32,594 nt of DNA from Massilia sp. UBA2604 (GTDB taxonomy: Bacteria; Pseudomonadota; Gammaproteobacteria; Burkholderiales; Burkholderiaceae_D). The notes below the pieces were generated by a model. It did no database searches, was not told the DNA's origin, and saw only the letters and a list, made by a program, of their open reading frames with translations. Location of the stretch: contig DDKG01000300.1 of assembly GCA_002339265.1 (NCBI GenBank), positions 1-32,594 of the forward strand. The letters are read 5' to 3'. Shown here piece by piece: positions 1-10,970 of this stretch; within the stretch, counting starts at the first letter, position 1, and the number at the start of each line of letters is the position of its first letter. The translations under genes were made by a program, and so were the position numbers.

Positions 1-43
1 GCCGTTGTACATTACGCACTCCATCACAGCCGAGCTTTCCAGC

Positions 44-1933
44 ATGAGCCAACCGAATCAGTTTTCCCTGCTGACCCAGCGCCGTTTCGGCCCGTTCTTC
101 TGGACCCAGTTCCTGGGCGCCTTCAACGACAATCTGTTCAAGACCGCGCTGCTGGTCGTCATGACCTATGACGCGATCAACTGGACCACGCTCGACCCCT
201 CCCTGCTCAACAACCTGATCCCGGGCCTGTTCATCCTGCCCTATGTGCTGTTCTCGGCGACGTCCGGCCAGATTGCCGACAAGTTCGACAAGGCCAAGCT
301 GGCGCGCATCGTCAAGATCGCCGAGATCGCCATCATGCTGGTGGCCGGCATCGGCTGGTACACCCATACGCTGTGGCTCTTGATCGCGGCCGTGATCGGC
401 ATGGGCATGCATTCGACGCTGTTCGGGCCGGTGAAGTATGCCTACCTGCCGCAAAACCTCAAGCCCGACGAACTGGTCGGCGGCAATGGCGTGGTCGAGA
501 TGGGGACCTTCGTCGGCATCCTGCTGGGTGAAGTCGCCGGCGCGATCCTGGTTGGCTACAAGCCGAACGGCATCATGCTGGTGGCCGGCGCGACAATTGT
601 CTTCGCTGTGCTGGGCCTGGCCGCCGCCTGGCGCATCCCGCCATCGCCGGCGCCGGCGCCCGAGCTGCGCATCAGCCGCAACTTCATCGCCGAATCGTGG
701 CGCAACCTTGCGTACTCGCGCCAGAACCGCACCGTGTTCCTGTCGATGCTTGGCAATTCCTGGTTCTGGTTCTATGGCGCCTTGCTGCTGGCCCAGTTCC
801 CGGTGTTCTCGAAGGATTACCTGATGGGCGACCACAGCGTGTTCGTGCTGCTGTTGACCGTGTTCTCGCTCGGCATCGGCGCCGGCTCGCTGCTGTGCGA
901 GCGCCTGTCGGGCCACAAGGTCGAGATCGGCCTGGTGCCGTTCGGCTCGATCGGTCTGTCGGTGTTCGGCATCGACCTGTATTTCGCCAGCGACGCGTTC
1001 ACGGCCGGCGGCGCGGTGGTCGACTGGATGACCTTGCTGGGCCAGCCGGGCGCGCTGCGCATCCTGGGCGACCTGGTGATGATCGGCGTGTTCGGCGGCT
1101 TCTTCATCGTGCCGCTGTTCGCCCTGATTCAGACCCGCTGCGACCAGAAGCACGTCTCGCGCACGATCGCCGGCATGAACATCCTGAACGCGATCTTCAT
1201 GGTCGCCTCGGCCGGCGTGGCCATCCTGCTGCTGGGGCAGGGCTTCAGCATTCCGGAACTGTTCCTGACCACGGCCCTGCTCAATGCGGTGGTGGCGGTA
1301 TACATCTTCTCGCTGGTGCCGGAATTCCTGATGCGCTTCCTGGCCTGGCTGTTGATCCACACCGTGTACCGGGTGCGCACCATCGACACGGCGCGCATCC
1401 CGAGCGAAGGCCCGGCGGTGCTGGTGTGCAATCACGTCAGTTATGTGGATGCGATCGTCATCAATGCCGCCAGCCCGCGCCCGATCCGCTTCGTGATGGA
1501 CCATCGCATCTTCAAGACGCCGTTCTTGCGCTGGATCTTCCGCGCCGTGAATGCGATCCCGATCGCGCCGGCCAAGGAAGACCCGTGGACGATGGAAAAG
1601 GCCTTCGTCGACATCGCCCATGCGCTGCACGACGGTGAGCTGGTATGCATCTTCCCGGAAGGACGCCTGACGTCGACCGGCGAGATGAACGAGTTCCGCA
1701 ACGGCATCGCGAAAGTCGTGGAGCGCAACAAGGTGCCGGTGATCCCGATGGCGCTGCGCGGCCTGTGGGGCAGCTGGTTCACGCGCGACAAGAGCAATCT
1801 GTTCGAGCGCCGCATCGCGCGCGGCATGCGCTCGCAGCTGGCGCTGGCGGTCGGCCAGCCGGTGGCGCCGGAACAGGCGACGCCGGAATTCCTGCAGCAG
1901 CAGGTGATGGCGCTGCGCGGGGAGTGGAAGTAA
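44..1933 (+). CDS. LplT-type lysophospholipid flippase fused to PlsC acyltransferase (MFS-PlsC)
   Basis: Inner-membrane fusion protein of 629 aa, probably for lysophospholipid recycling. Residues 1-425 form an MFS transporter of about 12 helices with the LplT-like N-terminal signature GAFNDNLFKTAL. Residues 440-629 form a PlsC/LPLAT acyltransferase, with the catalytic NHVSYVD box near residue 463 and the FPEGRLT box near 537. In E. coli these jobs are split between LplT and the N-terminal part of Aas. Here the Aas AMP-binding (acyl-ACP synthetase) domain is absent: the protein stops after PlsC and a convergent gene follows. I chose the ATG at 44 (MSQPNQFSLL) because family similarity begins there; an in-frame TTG at 5 is possible. 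The flip-then-acylate role is inferred from the two domains. The acyl donor is unknown. Confidence 0.88.
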   Translation: MSQPNQFSLLTQRRFGPFFWTQFLGAFNDNLFKTALLVVMTYDAINWTTLDPSLLNNLIPGLFILPYVLFSATSGQIADKFDKAKLARIVKIAEIAIMLVAGIGWYTHTLWLLIAAVIGMGMHSTLFGPVKYAYLPQNLKPDELVGGNGVVEMGTFVGILLGEVAGAILVGYKPNGIMLVAGATIVFAVLGLAAAWRIPPSPAPAPELRISRNFIAESWRNLAYSRQNRTVFLSMLGNSWFWFYGALLLAQFPVFSKDYLMGDHSVFVLLLTVFSLGIGAGSLLCERLSGHKVEIGLVPFGSIGLSVFGIDLYFASDAFTAGGAVVDWMTLLGQPGALRILGDLVMIGVFGGFFIVPLFALIQTRCDQKHVSRTIAGMNILNAIFMVASAGVAILLLGQGFSIPELFLTTALLNAVVAVYIFSLVPEFLMRFLAWLLIHTVYRVRTIDTARIPSEGPAVLVCNHVSYVDAIVINAASPRPIRFVMDHRIFKTPFLRWIFRAVNAIPIAPAKEDPWTMEKAFVDIAHALHDGELVCIFPEGRLTSTGEMNEFRNGIAKVVERNKVPVIPMALRGLWGSWFTRDKSNLFERRIARGMRSQLALAVGQPVAPEQATPEFLQQQVMALRGEWK

Positions 1934-1954
1934 TTCCTCGCGCAGCGTCCCGGT

Positions 1955-3151
1955 TCAGGTCTGGCGCGGGCGGTCGGCGACGGCCACCGCCGGCCGGCCG
2001 ATCCAGGTGGCGCGGTGCCACAGCGCCTCCAGTGGCCCCTGGGCGTGATGGCGCAGCCACCAGGTGCTGAACCAGATCTGCAAGGTGGCGAGCAGGATGC
2101 CGATCAACAGCCCTCCGGTGGTATTCACCACTTGGTAGAGGCCGAAACCCCAGCCGTAGTACAGCGCCGTGCCCACCACCGATTGGGCGATATAGCTCGT
2201 CAGACTCATGCGGCCGAGCGGCGCCAGGCGCGCCAGCAGGCGCTGTCCGGCGCCCAGGTAGAGCAGGGTGAAGCCGGCCACCAGCACCGCCGCCAGCGCG
2301 ACGTTCGACCAGGAGGTAAAGATTTGTTCGAGCGGCCGGCGCAGGCCTGCTGCGGCGACCCAACTGCCCAGCTGCTTGGTCACGATGAACAGCGGCACGA
2401 ACAGCGCCAGCGCCACCAGCCCGATGCGGCGCCAGCGCGCCGCGGCGCCGGCATCCGGGCTGAACAGCCGGGTGCGACAAGCCAGCATGCCGAGCATGAA
2501 CAGGGCCGGGATTTGCAGCACGCGGCCCTGCTCCCAACTCCACAGGATCACGCCGACCTTGCCGTTGCTGAGGTTGCCGGACCCGGCATCCCATAGCAAG
2601 CCATATTGCAGGTAGTCGCGCGCACGGTCGAAATAGGCCCACGAGATCGGATCGGGCAGGGTGGCGGCCGGCGCCGGCAGTGCGCGTAGCAGTTCGACCC
2701 AGGCGAAGGGTTGCAGCAGCAGTACGGCGGCAATCGCCAGCAGGGCGCGGTTGCCGAGCCGGGCGACCGGCAGCAGCGCCATCCCGAGCACGGCGTACAG
2801 GGACAGGATGTCGCCATGGTAGAACACGGAATTGAGCAGCCCGAAGCCGAGCAGCAACAGCATACGCCACACGTAGCGCGGCCGGAAATCCTCGCCCAGC
2901 GCGGCGCGCTTGTCGAACTGCAGGGCGAAGGTGAAGCCGAACAGGAAGGCGAAGATGGCGTAGGCCTTGCCGCCGAAGAAGAAGAACGCGGCTTCCCAGA
3001 CTGCCTTGTCGATGACCGCCAGCCAGGCCGGCGCCCACGCCGGCGCCTGGTAGATCTCGAAGCGCTCGACGTTATGCAGCAGCATGATGGCCAGGATCGC
3101 GAAGCCGCGCAGGGCGTCGACCATGGAAATGCGGAGGTGCGTGTGCGTCAT
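1955..3151 (-). CDS. DUF418 family integral membrane protein (YeiB-like)
   Basis: Polytopic inner-membrane protein of 398 aa with about ten hydrophobic segments. It opens with the DALRGFAILAIML segment typical of the DUF418/DUF1624/HGSNAT group, and the DUF418 domain occupies roughly the last 150 residues, ending in GPLEALWHRATW. DUF418 proteins are suspected transporters or membrane acyl-transfer proteins, but no biochemical role is established. The start is supported by a GGAG six bases upstream. The gene converges with the MFS-PlsC gene 21 bp away and appears to be transcribed alone. Its promoter carries a LacI-type palindrome next to a perfect TATAAT (separate entry), so it may belong to a sugar-responsive regulon; that link is inference. 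Confidence 0.85.
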   Translation of the reverse strand: MTHTHLRISMVDALRGFAILAIMLLHNVERFEIYQAPAWAPAWLAVIDKAVWEAAFFFFGGKAYAIFAFLFGFTFALQFDKRAALGEDFRPRYVWRMLLLLGFGLLNSVFYHGDILSLYAVLGMALLPVARLGNRALLAIAAVLLLQPFAWVELLRALPAPAATLPDPISWAYFDRARDYLQYGLLWDAGSGNLSNGKVGVILWSWEQGRVLQIPALFMLGMLACRTRLFSPDAGAAARWRRIGLVALALFVPLFIVTKQLGSWVAAAGLRRPLEQIFTSWSNVALAAVLVAGFTLLYLGAGQRLLARLAPLGRMSLTSYIAQSVVGTALYYGWGFGLYQVVNTTGGLLIGILLATLQIWFSTWWLRHHAQGPLEALWHRATWIGRPAVAVADRPRQT

Positions 3152-3178
3152 CGATGCTCCAGTGGGGGCAGGGATCCA

Positions 3179-3202
3179 ATTATATTTGGAAACGTTACCA
3201 AA
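3179..3202 (-). promoter_or_regulatory. DUF418 promoter -10 with LacI/GalR-like operator
   Basis: On the minus strand TATAAT lies at 3184-3179. Immediately upstream, 3185-3202 is an 18-bp near-palindrome (TTTGGAAAC/GTTACCAAA, 8 of 9 positions paired) with a central CpG in AACGTT, the layout typical of LacI-family operators. Its place between the -10 and the expected -35 suits repression. No LacI-family gene is present in the window, and no good -35 is visible. Confidence 0.45.
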
Positions 3203-3343
3203 TTAACGGCAGAGCAAGAAAATTGTTGGGGTGTTGGGTTTCTAAGACGTACTGTGGCCGAAGAACTCGGCGGATAGCGTCCCGGCGGATGAGAGCTAGC
3301 ACAGAAATGTATAACAAATGCGCAACCATTTCTGTGGCTCTGA

Positions 3344-3349
3344 TATAAT
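3344..3349 (+). promoter_or_regulatory. -10 element of the tRNA-Pro gene
   Basis: A perfect TATAAT lies 11 bp before the tRNA. There is no convincing -35 hexamer 16-18 bp upstream. The sequence between 3203 and this element holds no other recognisable feature. Confidence 0.45.
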
Positions 3350-3360
3350 TATTGACTAGT

Positions 3361-3437
<77 letters not shown>

Positions 3438-3455
3438 AGAAATTTGTTTTAAATT

Positions 3456-3494
3456 AATGGGTTAGGAAGTTCATCTTCCTAACCCATTTTTATT
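3456..3494. terminator. Intrinsic terminator after tRNA-Pro
   Basis: A perfect 14-bp stem (3456-3469 with 3475-3488) with a 5-nt loop, followed by a T-rich run on the + strand. The 5' flank is A/T-rich too, so it could also act on the minus strand. Confidence 0.85.
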
Positions 3495-3855
3495 TTCGGT
3501 CTCCTCGCTGATTGCGAACTCGTCTTCGCGGACTGCCCAGTTTGAAGTGAATATACCGCCATCGGCGTATGTACGGCTGGATCCATGCTGTATGTGATGT
3601 GCCCGCTTTTCAGTATAAACAGCGAAAGTTATTGCAATGCTTGGAAAGCTTAGGATGCAGCAGACTTGATTCTCTAATGGCTGTTTCTATGGTAATGGCC
3701 TCAGCAGGCTGTAAGTATTGTTGTGCAGGAAAATTCCGTCAAGGTGAAGCGATGAATAGCATAAGAGATGGTGCAGCTCATCGGACCTGGCGAATATTAA
3801 AGGGACGCGACTCCGGGCACTTTAATGATTTCGCTTGTCTGAGGGCGCTCGTCTC
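3495..3855. other. Gene-poor, AT-richer stretch downstream of tRNA-Pro
   Basis: No convincing gene here. A 120-codon + strand frame (3569-3931) has no recognisable domain and runs 76 bp into the 3' end of the I78-like gene, so I do not call it. On the minus strand a 46-codon open frame (3609-3471) reads plausibly protein-like but has no start codon, and its stop falls in the loop of the tRNA terminator; it may be the tail of a lost gene. Base composition is clearly more AT-rich than the flanks. Confidence 0.4.
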
Positions 3856-4338
3856 TCATCCGAACCATACGCTAACGATCGCGCGATTTCCCATAGCGGA
3901 TAATTCAATGTTGAACCTGTTAGGCCTGTAGTCCATAGTAATGGGCTCTCCAGTAATATAAGTTCGAAGAGGATGACCAACCAGTTCATTTATTCGCTCA
4001 GGTTTGCGTGCACTCAAGTCATCTACCGGCGCTAGCGAATCTTCGACACTCAGTTCCTTTGGTAGGAACTCCGGCTCAAGCTCTATAAACTCTAGCTTTC
4101 CAACTACGCCATCTTTCCATAAAGCAAACGCCTTAGTACTAAGCTCGTACGCATTGATGGCACCAGTTGGGACACCGCACATCTTGACTGTTGGGCGGTG
4201 CAGTTTCCTCTTCTGAATAATCGCATCTTCCCCAAGGACGTTGATCAACTCTTTGGCCATCTCGTCCAATGAAGTAGCCTTTGGCTCCTCCTCGCACTGA
4301 ATTGTGCCATCCGCTTTGTAAACCCAGTTGCTTTCCAT
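3856..4338 (-). CDS. I78-type peptidase-inhibitor-like protein
   Basis: Predicted cytosolic protein of 160 aa with no signal peptide. The last 50 residues match the I78 peptidase inhibitor pattern (relatives of potato inhibitor I), with the hallmark ITMDYRPNRFNIEL near the C-terminus. The terminal VSVWFG replaces the usual V-x-C-G, so the conserved Cys is missing. Residues 1-100 form a separate region (VYKADGTIQC at the start, CGVPTGAINAYEL in the middle) that I do not recognise as a named domain. An AGGAG lies 6-8 bp before the ATG. Codon use and base composition are more AT-rich than the neighbours, which suggests horizontal acquisition near the tRNA. Protease inhibition is inferred only from the C-terminal motif. 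Confidence 0.72.
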   Translation of the reverse strand: MESNWVYKADGTIQCEEEPKATSLDEMAKELINVLGEDAIIQKRKLHRPTVKMCGVPTGAINAYELSTKAFALWKDGVVGKLEFIELEPEFLPKELSVEDSLAPVDDLSARKPERINELVGHPLRTYITGEPITMDYRPNRFNIELSAMGNRAIVSVWFG

Positions 4339-4664
4339 CGCTCTCTCCTGGTTTGTACGTTTTCAGCTAAAAGATATGTGCCCGAGGGAAATTTCAAATT
4401 GGAAAACTGTATCACTTCAAATATAAGATTTTAACGAATACATAGTCGCTGCAAGGTACCGCCACTACGACTAACAAGGATACTCCTTTGTAAATACTTG
4501 ATGGGGATATTTTTTTTGACTGTTGCATCTTGGTGTTGCAGATGATAGGTCCAAAAAATGGAGTAAGGCTGTTTTATGCCATTAATTCGGGTGGCTGTTC
4601 TGACAAAAAAAAACGATGAACGAAGTAAGCGTAAGGGTGTCCTTTTCCTTTCACCTCGAGGCCA
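4339..4664. other. AT-rich intergenic region without a recognisable gene
   Basis: 326 bp between the I78-like gene and the 3' end of the histidine kinase gene. It contains several A/T homopolymer runs, including T8 and A9 tracts, and no frame with a start, RBS and protein-like composition. The I78-like gene's promoter must lie at its left side, but I cannot pick a -35/-10 pair with confidence. Confidence 0.4.
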
Positions 4665-7487
<2,823 letters not shown>

Positions 7488-7574
7488 TATCGTCAGTCAG
7501 TCGGACACATGGTCGCAAACGATACGGCTTGCTTGCTGACTTGGCAACTGCAATGTTGCGTGGCAATACCTTAT

Positions 7575-9296
7575 TCAGGCGGCGTCGGTGTCTTCCTGCC
7601 GCTGCTGCTCGGCCAGGAAGCGGTGGACCTGCGCCACGACCGCCGCGCCTTCGCCCGCCGCCGCGGCGACCCGCTTGGTCGAGCCGGCGCGCAGGTCGCC
7701 CACCGCGAACACGCCCGGCACGCTCGTTTCCAGGTCGTGCCCGCCATGCTGTCCGGTGGCCTCGTAGCCGCTCAGCACGAAACCCTTGCGGTCCAGCGCC
7801 ACGCCACACTCGAGCAGCCAGTCGGTGTTGGGATCGGCGCCGATGAACAGGAACAGGTGGTGGGTGTCGAACACCACCGGCGGTTCGCCGCTGCGGCTGC
7901 GGCAGTGTACCCGCTCGAGGCCGGTATCGTCGCCCTCGAGTGCGGCCAGTTCTAGCCGGGTATGCAGCACGATATTGGCGGTGGCCGCGATGCGCTCGAT
8001 CAGGTAGCTCGACATGCTGGCTTCCAGGCCGCTGCCGCGCACCATCAGGTGCACGGTCTGCGCATGCGCCGCCAGGTAGACGGCGGCCTGGCCGGCCGAG
8101 TTGCCGCCGCCCACCAGCACCACGGTCTGCTGGCGGCATACCTTCGCCTCGACCGGTGAGGCCCAGTAATACACGCCGCGGCCCTCGAAGCGGGCCAGGT
8201 CCGGCAAGTCTGGCTTGCGGTAGCGCGCGCCGGCCGCCAGCACCACGCTGCGCGCCCGCGCGCAGGCGCCGTCGTCCAGTTCCACGCGCAGCGGCCGCTC
8301 GCGGCACAGCAGGCGCATCGCCGGAGCGGGGATGGCAATCTCGGCCCCGAACTTGCTCGCCTGCACAAAAGCGCGGCTGACCAGGGCGTGGCCCGAGATG
8401 CCGGTGGGGAAGCCGAAGAAATTCTCGATGCGCGCGCTGGCGCCGGCCTGGCCGCCATAGGCGCGCTGTTCCAGCACCATCACCGACAGGCCCTCCGAGG
8501 CCGCATACACGGCCGTGGCCAGGCCGGCCGGGCCGGCGCCCACGACCAAGACGTCGTAGACCATGTTGCGCGTGATGCGCGGCATGGTGCCCAGGAAGCG
8601 GCCCATCTCGAGCAGGCTCGGGTTCTTGATCACGAAGCCGTCCGGCATGGCGACCAGCGGCCAGTCGTGCTCCTGGCGCCAGTGCTCGCGCACCAGCTGG
8701 GCGGCGTCCTGGTCAGAGGCCGGGTCGCGCCGGGTATAGGGTTGCGCATTGCGCGACAAGAAGCTCTCGAGTTCGAACAGGCGCGCATGGCCGGGCGGCC
8801 CGATCAGGATCGGCCCGGTGGGCTGTTCGCCGATCAGGCGCGCGCGGCGCAGCATGAAGGCGCGCATCACGCGCTCGCCCAGCACCGCCTCGGCCATCAG
8901 CAGCGCGCGCAGCGCCTCCGGGTCGAGCACCAGCGCTTCCAGATGGCCGACCGCCACGCCGTCGACCAGCGGCGGCCGGCCCGACAGCTGGGACACTTCG
9001 CCGGTGAACTGCCCGGGATTGAACAGGTGCACCTCGACCCGGTGGCCGAGGGCGTTGCTGCGGCTGCAGCGCAGCTGGCCGGACAGCACCACGACCATGC
9101 CGGGCGAATCGACCAGGGCCCGGAACACGAAGTCGCCGTCGTGCCAGGCGCGCTCGGTGGCAAAGCGGCGGATGCGCTTGATGTCGTCGTCGCCGAGGAC
9201 GGGATAGACCTGGTGGCCGCGCGTTTTCAGGTCGATCAGGTAGCGCGGATCGATGATGGACGGTTCCGGCAGGGATTCTGGCGTGGTGTCGTTCAT
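7575..9296 (-). CDS. FAD-dependent thioredoxin-reductase-like protein with N-terminal cNMP-binding domain
   Basis: Cytosolic protein of 573 aa. Residues 25-155 resemble a CRP-type cyclic-nucleotide-binding domain. About 160-240 is a linker, probably the thioredoxin-like fold common in this architecture. Residues 245-565 are a TrxB-like two-dinucleotide-fold module, with the FAD motif GAGPAG at 253-258 and the NADPH motif GGGNSAG at 396-402. The redox CxxC of true thioredoxin reductases is absent: the matching site reads YWASP (Trp378, Pro381). It therefore cannot do standard dithiol transfer to thioredoxin and may be a flavin-based redox or nucleotide sensor. It lies directly upstream of the hybrid histidine kinase, which suggests a joint signalling role (inference). 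The ATG at 9296 is preceded only by a weak GAGAG. Confidence 0.85.
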   Translation of the reverse strand: MNDTTPESLPEPSIIDPRYLIDLKTRGHQVYPVLGDDDIKRIRRFATERAWHDGDFVFRALVDSPGMVVVLSGQLRCSRSNALGHRVEVHLFNPGQFTGEVSQLSGRPPLVDGVAVGHLEALVLDPEALRALLMAEAVLGERVMRAFMLRRARLIGEQPTGPILIGPPGHARLFELESFLSRNAQPYTRRDPASDQDAAQLVREHWRQEHDWPLVAMPDGFVIKNPSLLEMGRFLGTMPRITRNMVYDVLVVGAGPAGLATAVYAASEGLSVMVLEQRAYGGQAGASARIENFFGFPTGISGHALVSRAFVQASKFGAEIAIPAPAMRLLCRERPLRVELDDGACARARSVVLAAGARYRKPDLPDLARFEGRGVYYWASPVEAKVCRQQTVVLVGGGNSAGQAAVYLAAHAQTVHLMVRGSGLEASMSSYLIERIAATANIVLHTRLELAALEGDDTGLERVHCRSRSGEPPVVFDTHHLFLFIGADPNTDWLLECGVALDRKGFVLSGYEATGQHGGHDLETSVPGVFAVGDLRAGSTKRVAAAAGEGAAVVAQVHRFLAEQQRQEDTDAA

Positions 9297-9410
9297 GGGA
9301 GCTCTCGGCTGGTCGCGTCGGATGCGACGCTGGCGAATGCATGGTAATGCAGCCAGGCCGCTTTGTGAGCTATACCGTAGGATGGGTTCACAATCGTGAA
9401 GCCATTTTGT

Positions 9411-10427
9411 TCAGCGCTGGCGCTGCAGGCGCAGCAGCAGCCAGGCCGCTACCGTTGTAAACGCCGCGACCAAGCCCAGTGCGATCCAGAAGCCGTGGCC
9501 GTCGTCGGCCAGCGGCACGCCGCCCACGTTCATGCCGAGCAGGCCGGCAATCAGGTTGATCGGCAGCGCCATCACCGTCACGATCGTCAACAGGTACAGG
9601 CTGCGGGCATTGTCTTCGTTGACGCGGGCGGCGAGTTCTTCCTGCAGCAACTTGATGCGCTCCTGCAGCGCTGCCAGGTCGCTCAGCACCACCGTGAATT
9701 CCTCGGTCGCCTGGCGCAGGTCTTGCCGGTCTTCGCCGTCGACCCAGGACGGCGGGCGTTGCAGCAGACGGAACAGGGCGGCCGGTTCCGGCGCCAGCAG
9801 GCGCTGCAGGCGCACCAGCACACGCCGCAGCGAGCCGAGGTCTTCGCGCTGGCGCGTCAGGCGACCGGCCAGCAGCCGGTCTTCGATGGTGTCGACCCGC
9901 GCCACTGCCTCGCGCACGATGTTCACCAGCACGTCGGCCTGGTCGCGCAGCAGATGGATCAGCAGCTCGCTCGACGAGCGCAGCGGGGCGCCCTGGCGCA
10001 CGTCCTGGCGCAGGCGTTCGATCGAGGCCAGGGGTTTCCTGCGCGCGCTGATCGCGACCTGCGGCGTTACGTGGACCCACAAGGTCGAGATCTCGGCGCT
10101 GTCGAGCGAAAAGCCATGCAGCACGTCGTTGACGACGGCGATCAGGGCGTTGTCGGCCAGCTCGAGGCGGGTCGAGCGCGAGCCCTGGTGCAGCGTTTCA
10201 TAGAACTCGTCGGCCAGCATGGCGTGGCTGCGCAGCCAGCGCTCGCTGGCGGTGTTCGACAGGTTGAAGTGCAGCCAGATGAACTGTTCCGGTGGCGGGT
10301 CGCGCATCCAGGCCAGGGCCTCGTGCACGCCGATCGGCGTCGCGGTCGTGTCGCGCCGGAACAGGAATCCCCATACCAGGCCCGAATCGTCGGAGCCGTA
10401 ATTGAAGCCGGGAGCCATCTGCGCCAT
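9411..10427 (-). CDS. zntB: ZntB-like CorA-family divalent cation transporter
   Basis: Inner-membrane CorA-superfamily protein of 338 aa. A large cytosolic N-terminal domain (1-275), largely helical and rich in Arg/Leu/Glu after residue 130, precedes two C-terminal membrane helices (about 278-298 and 312-332). The signature GMN at 298-300 is followed by VGG, the form typical of ZntB-type members. The family forms pentamers; E. coli ZntB moves Zn2+, while other CorA proteins carry Mg2+, so the metal here is inferred. The start has a good AGGAAGG three bases upstream. It stands alone, divergent from the small gene at 10695. A metal-responsive CadR/CDF pair is nearby but is not in the same operon. 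Confidence 0.88.
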   Translation of the reverse strand: MAQMAPGFNYGSDDSGLVWGFLFRRDTTATPIGVHEALAWMRDPPPEQFIWLHFNLSNTASERWLRSHAMLADEFYETLHQGSRSTRLELADNALIAVVNDVLHGFSLDSAEISTLWVHVTPQVAISARRKPLASIERLRQDVRQGAPLRSSSELLIHLLRDQADVLVNIVREAVARVDTIEDRLLAGRLTRQREDLGSLRRVLVRLQRLLAPEPAALFRLLQRPPSWVDGEDRQDLRQATEEFTVVLSDLAALQERIKLLQEELAARVNEDNARSLYLLTIVTVMALPINLIAGLLGMNVGGVPLADDGHGFWIALGLVAAFTTVAAWLLLRLQRQR

Positions 10428-10545
10428 TGACCTTCCTGGAGGAATAAACGATGGGCAATTGTAGAGCGTTCTGAAGGCGCGATGTTGGCTGCCGGCGACA
10501 TGCGTGGAAATCTTGCGTTGTCATCAAGTTGAAACCATCGGCCGC

Positions 10546-10599
10546 TAAGATTGCTCCTGTGTCTCTCCGCGTGATCCCTCAACCGGATACTGCGTTTTT
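10546..10599 (+). promoter_or_regulatory. Possible weak -10 and short leader/sRNA upstream of an orphan terminator
   Basis: TAAGAT at 10546-10551 is the best -10-like hexamer on the + strand between the zntB start and the terminator at 10600; its -35 is poor. If used, it would give an RNA of about 70 nt with a C/U-rich 5' part. The rest of the 10428-10694 gap shows no gene. Confidence 0.25.
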
Positions 10600-10630
10600 C
10601 CGTCGGCCTCACAGTCGGCGGATTTTTTTT
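10600..10630 (+). terminator. Intrinsic terminator in a divergent intergenic region
   Basis: An 8-bp stem (10600-10607 with 10614-10621, two G-U pairs), loop CTCACA, one A, then T8. The T tract is only on the + strand. The nearest upstream gene (zntB) runs the other way, so it must end a short unannotated + transcript or attenuate the gene at 10695. Confidence 0.7.
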
Positions 10631-10694
10631 GTGCGCCTCCCGGGCGGGCATGGCGCTGCACGATGGGGCCCGATGGCCCGACGAAAGGAAACAG

Positions 10695-10964
10695 ATGCAA
10701 GTCTCTCAGATCGATCGCCGCGGCGCGGCGCCGGACGACATGGCTGACCATGGCCTCGTCAATCCCTATGCGGGCGCGACCCACGTGGTGCGCCAGGGCA
10801 TCCTGATCCAGGCCAGCCTGGGCACCCGCAGCGCCGTCGAATTCCTCAAGCAGCATGGCGTGCACGGCGCCGTGATTCACCGCGTACTGATGGGCGAGCA
10901 GGTGCGACAGGACGACCAGGCGGCGCTGGACGATCGCGTGGCGATCGACGATCCCAGGATGTGA
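10695..10964 (+). CDS. Small conserved-looking hypothetical protein
   Basis: A protein of 89 aa starting MQVSQIDRRG. I chose the ATG at 10695 because AAAGGAAA lies just upstream; the open frame continues upstream without a better start. The protein is soluble, with no signal peptide or membrane segment. Its middle (NPYAGATHVVRQGILIQASLGTRSAVEFLKQHG) looks like a compact alpha/beta fold with a helix, and its C-terminus is acidic (QDDQAALDDR). I do not recognise a family. It is transcribed alone, behind an intrinsic terminator 65 bp upstream, and converges on the MerR gene 6 bp away. Confidence 0.7.
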   Translation: MQVSQIDRRGAAPDDMADHGLVNPYAGATHVVRQGILIQASLGTRSAVEFLKQHGVHGAVIHRVLMGEQVRQDDQAALDDRVAIDDPRM

Positions 10965-10970
10965 TTGACG

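Noticed and set aside
3471..3609. 46-codon minus-strand frame with protein-like composition ending in the tRNA terminator loop
   Set aside because: No start codon and too short to assign; at most the remnant of a lost gene.
3569..3931. 120-codon + strand frame downstream of tRNA-Pro
   Set aside because: No recognisable domain, no RBS at the first start, and it overlaps the supported I78-like gene antisense. The small internal ATG at 3752 is not convincing.
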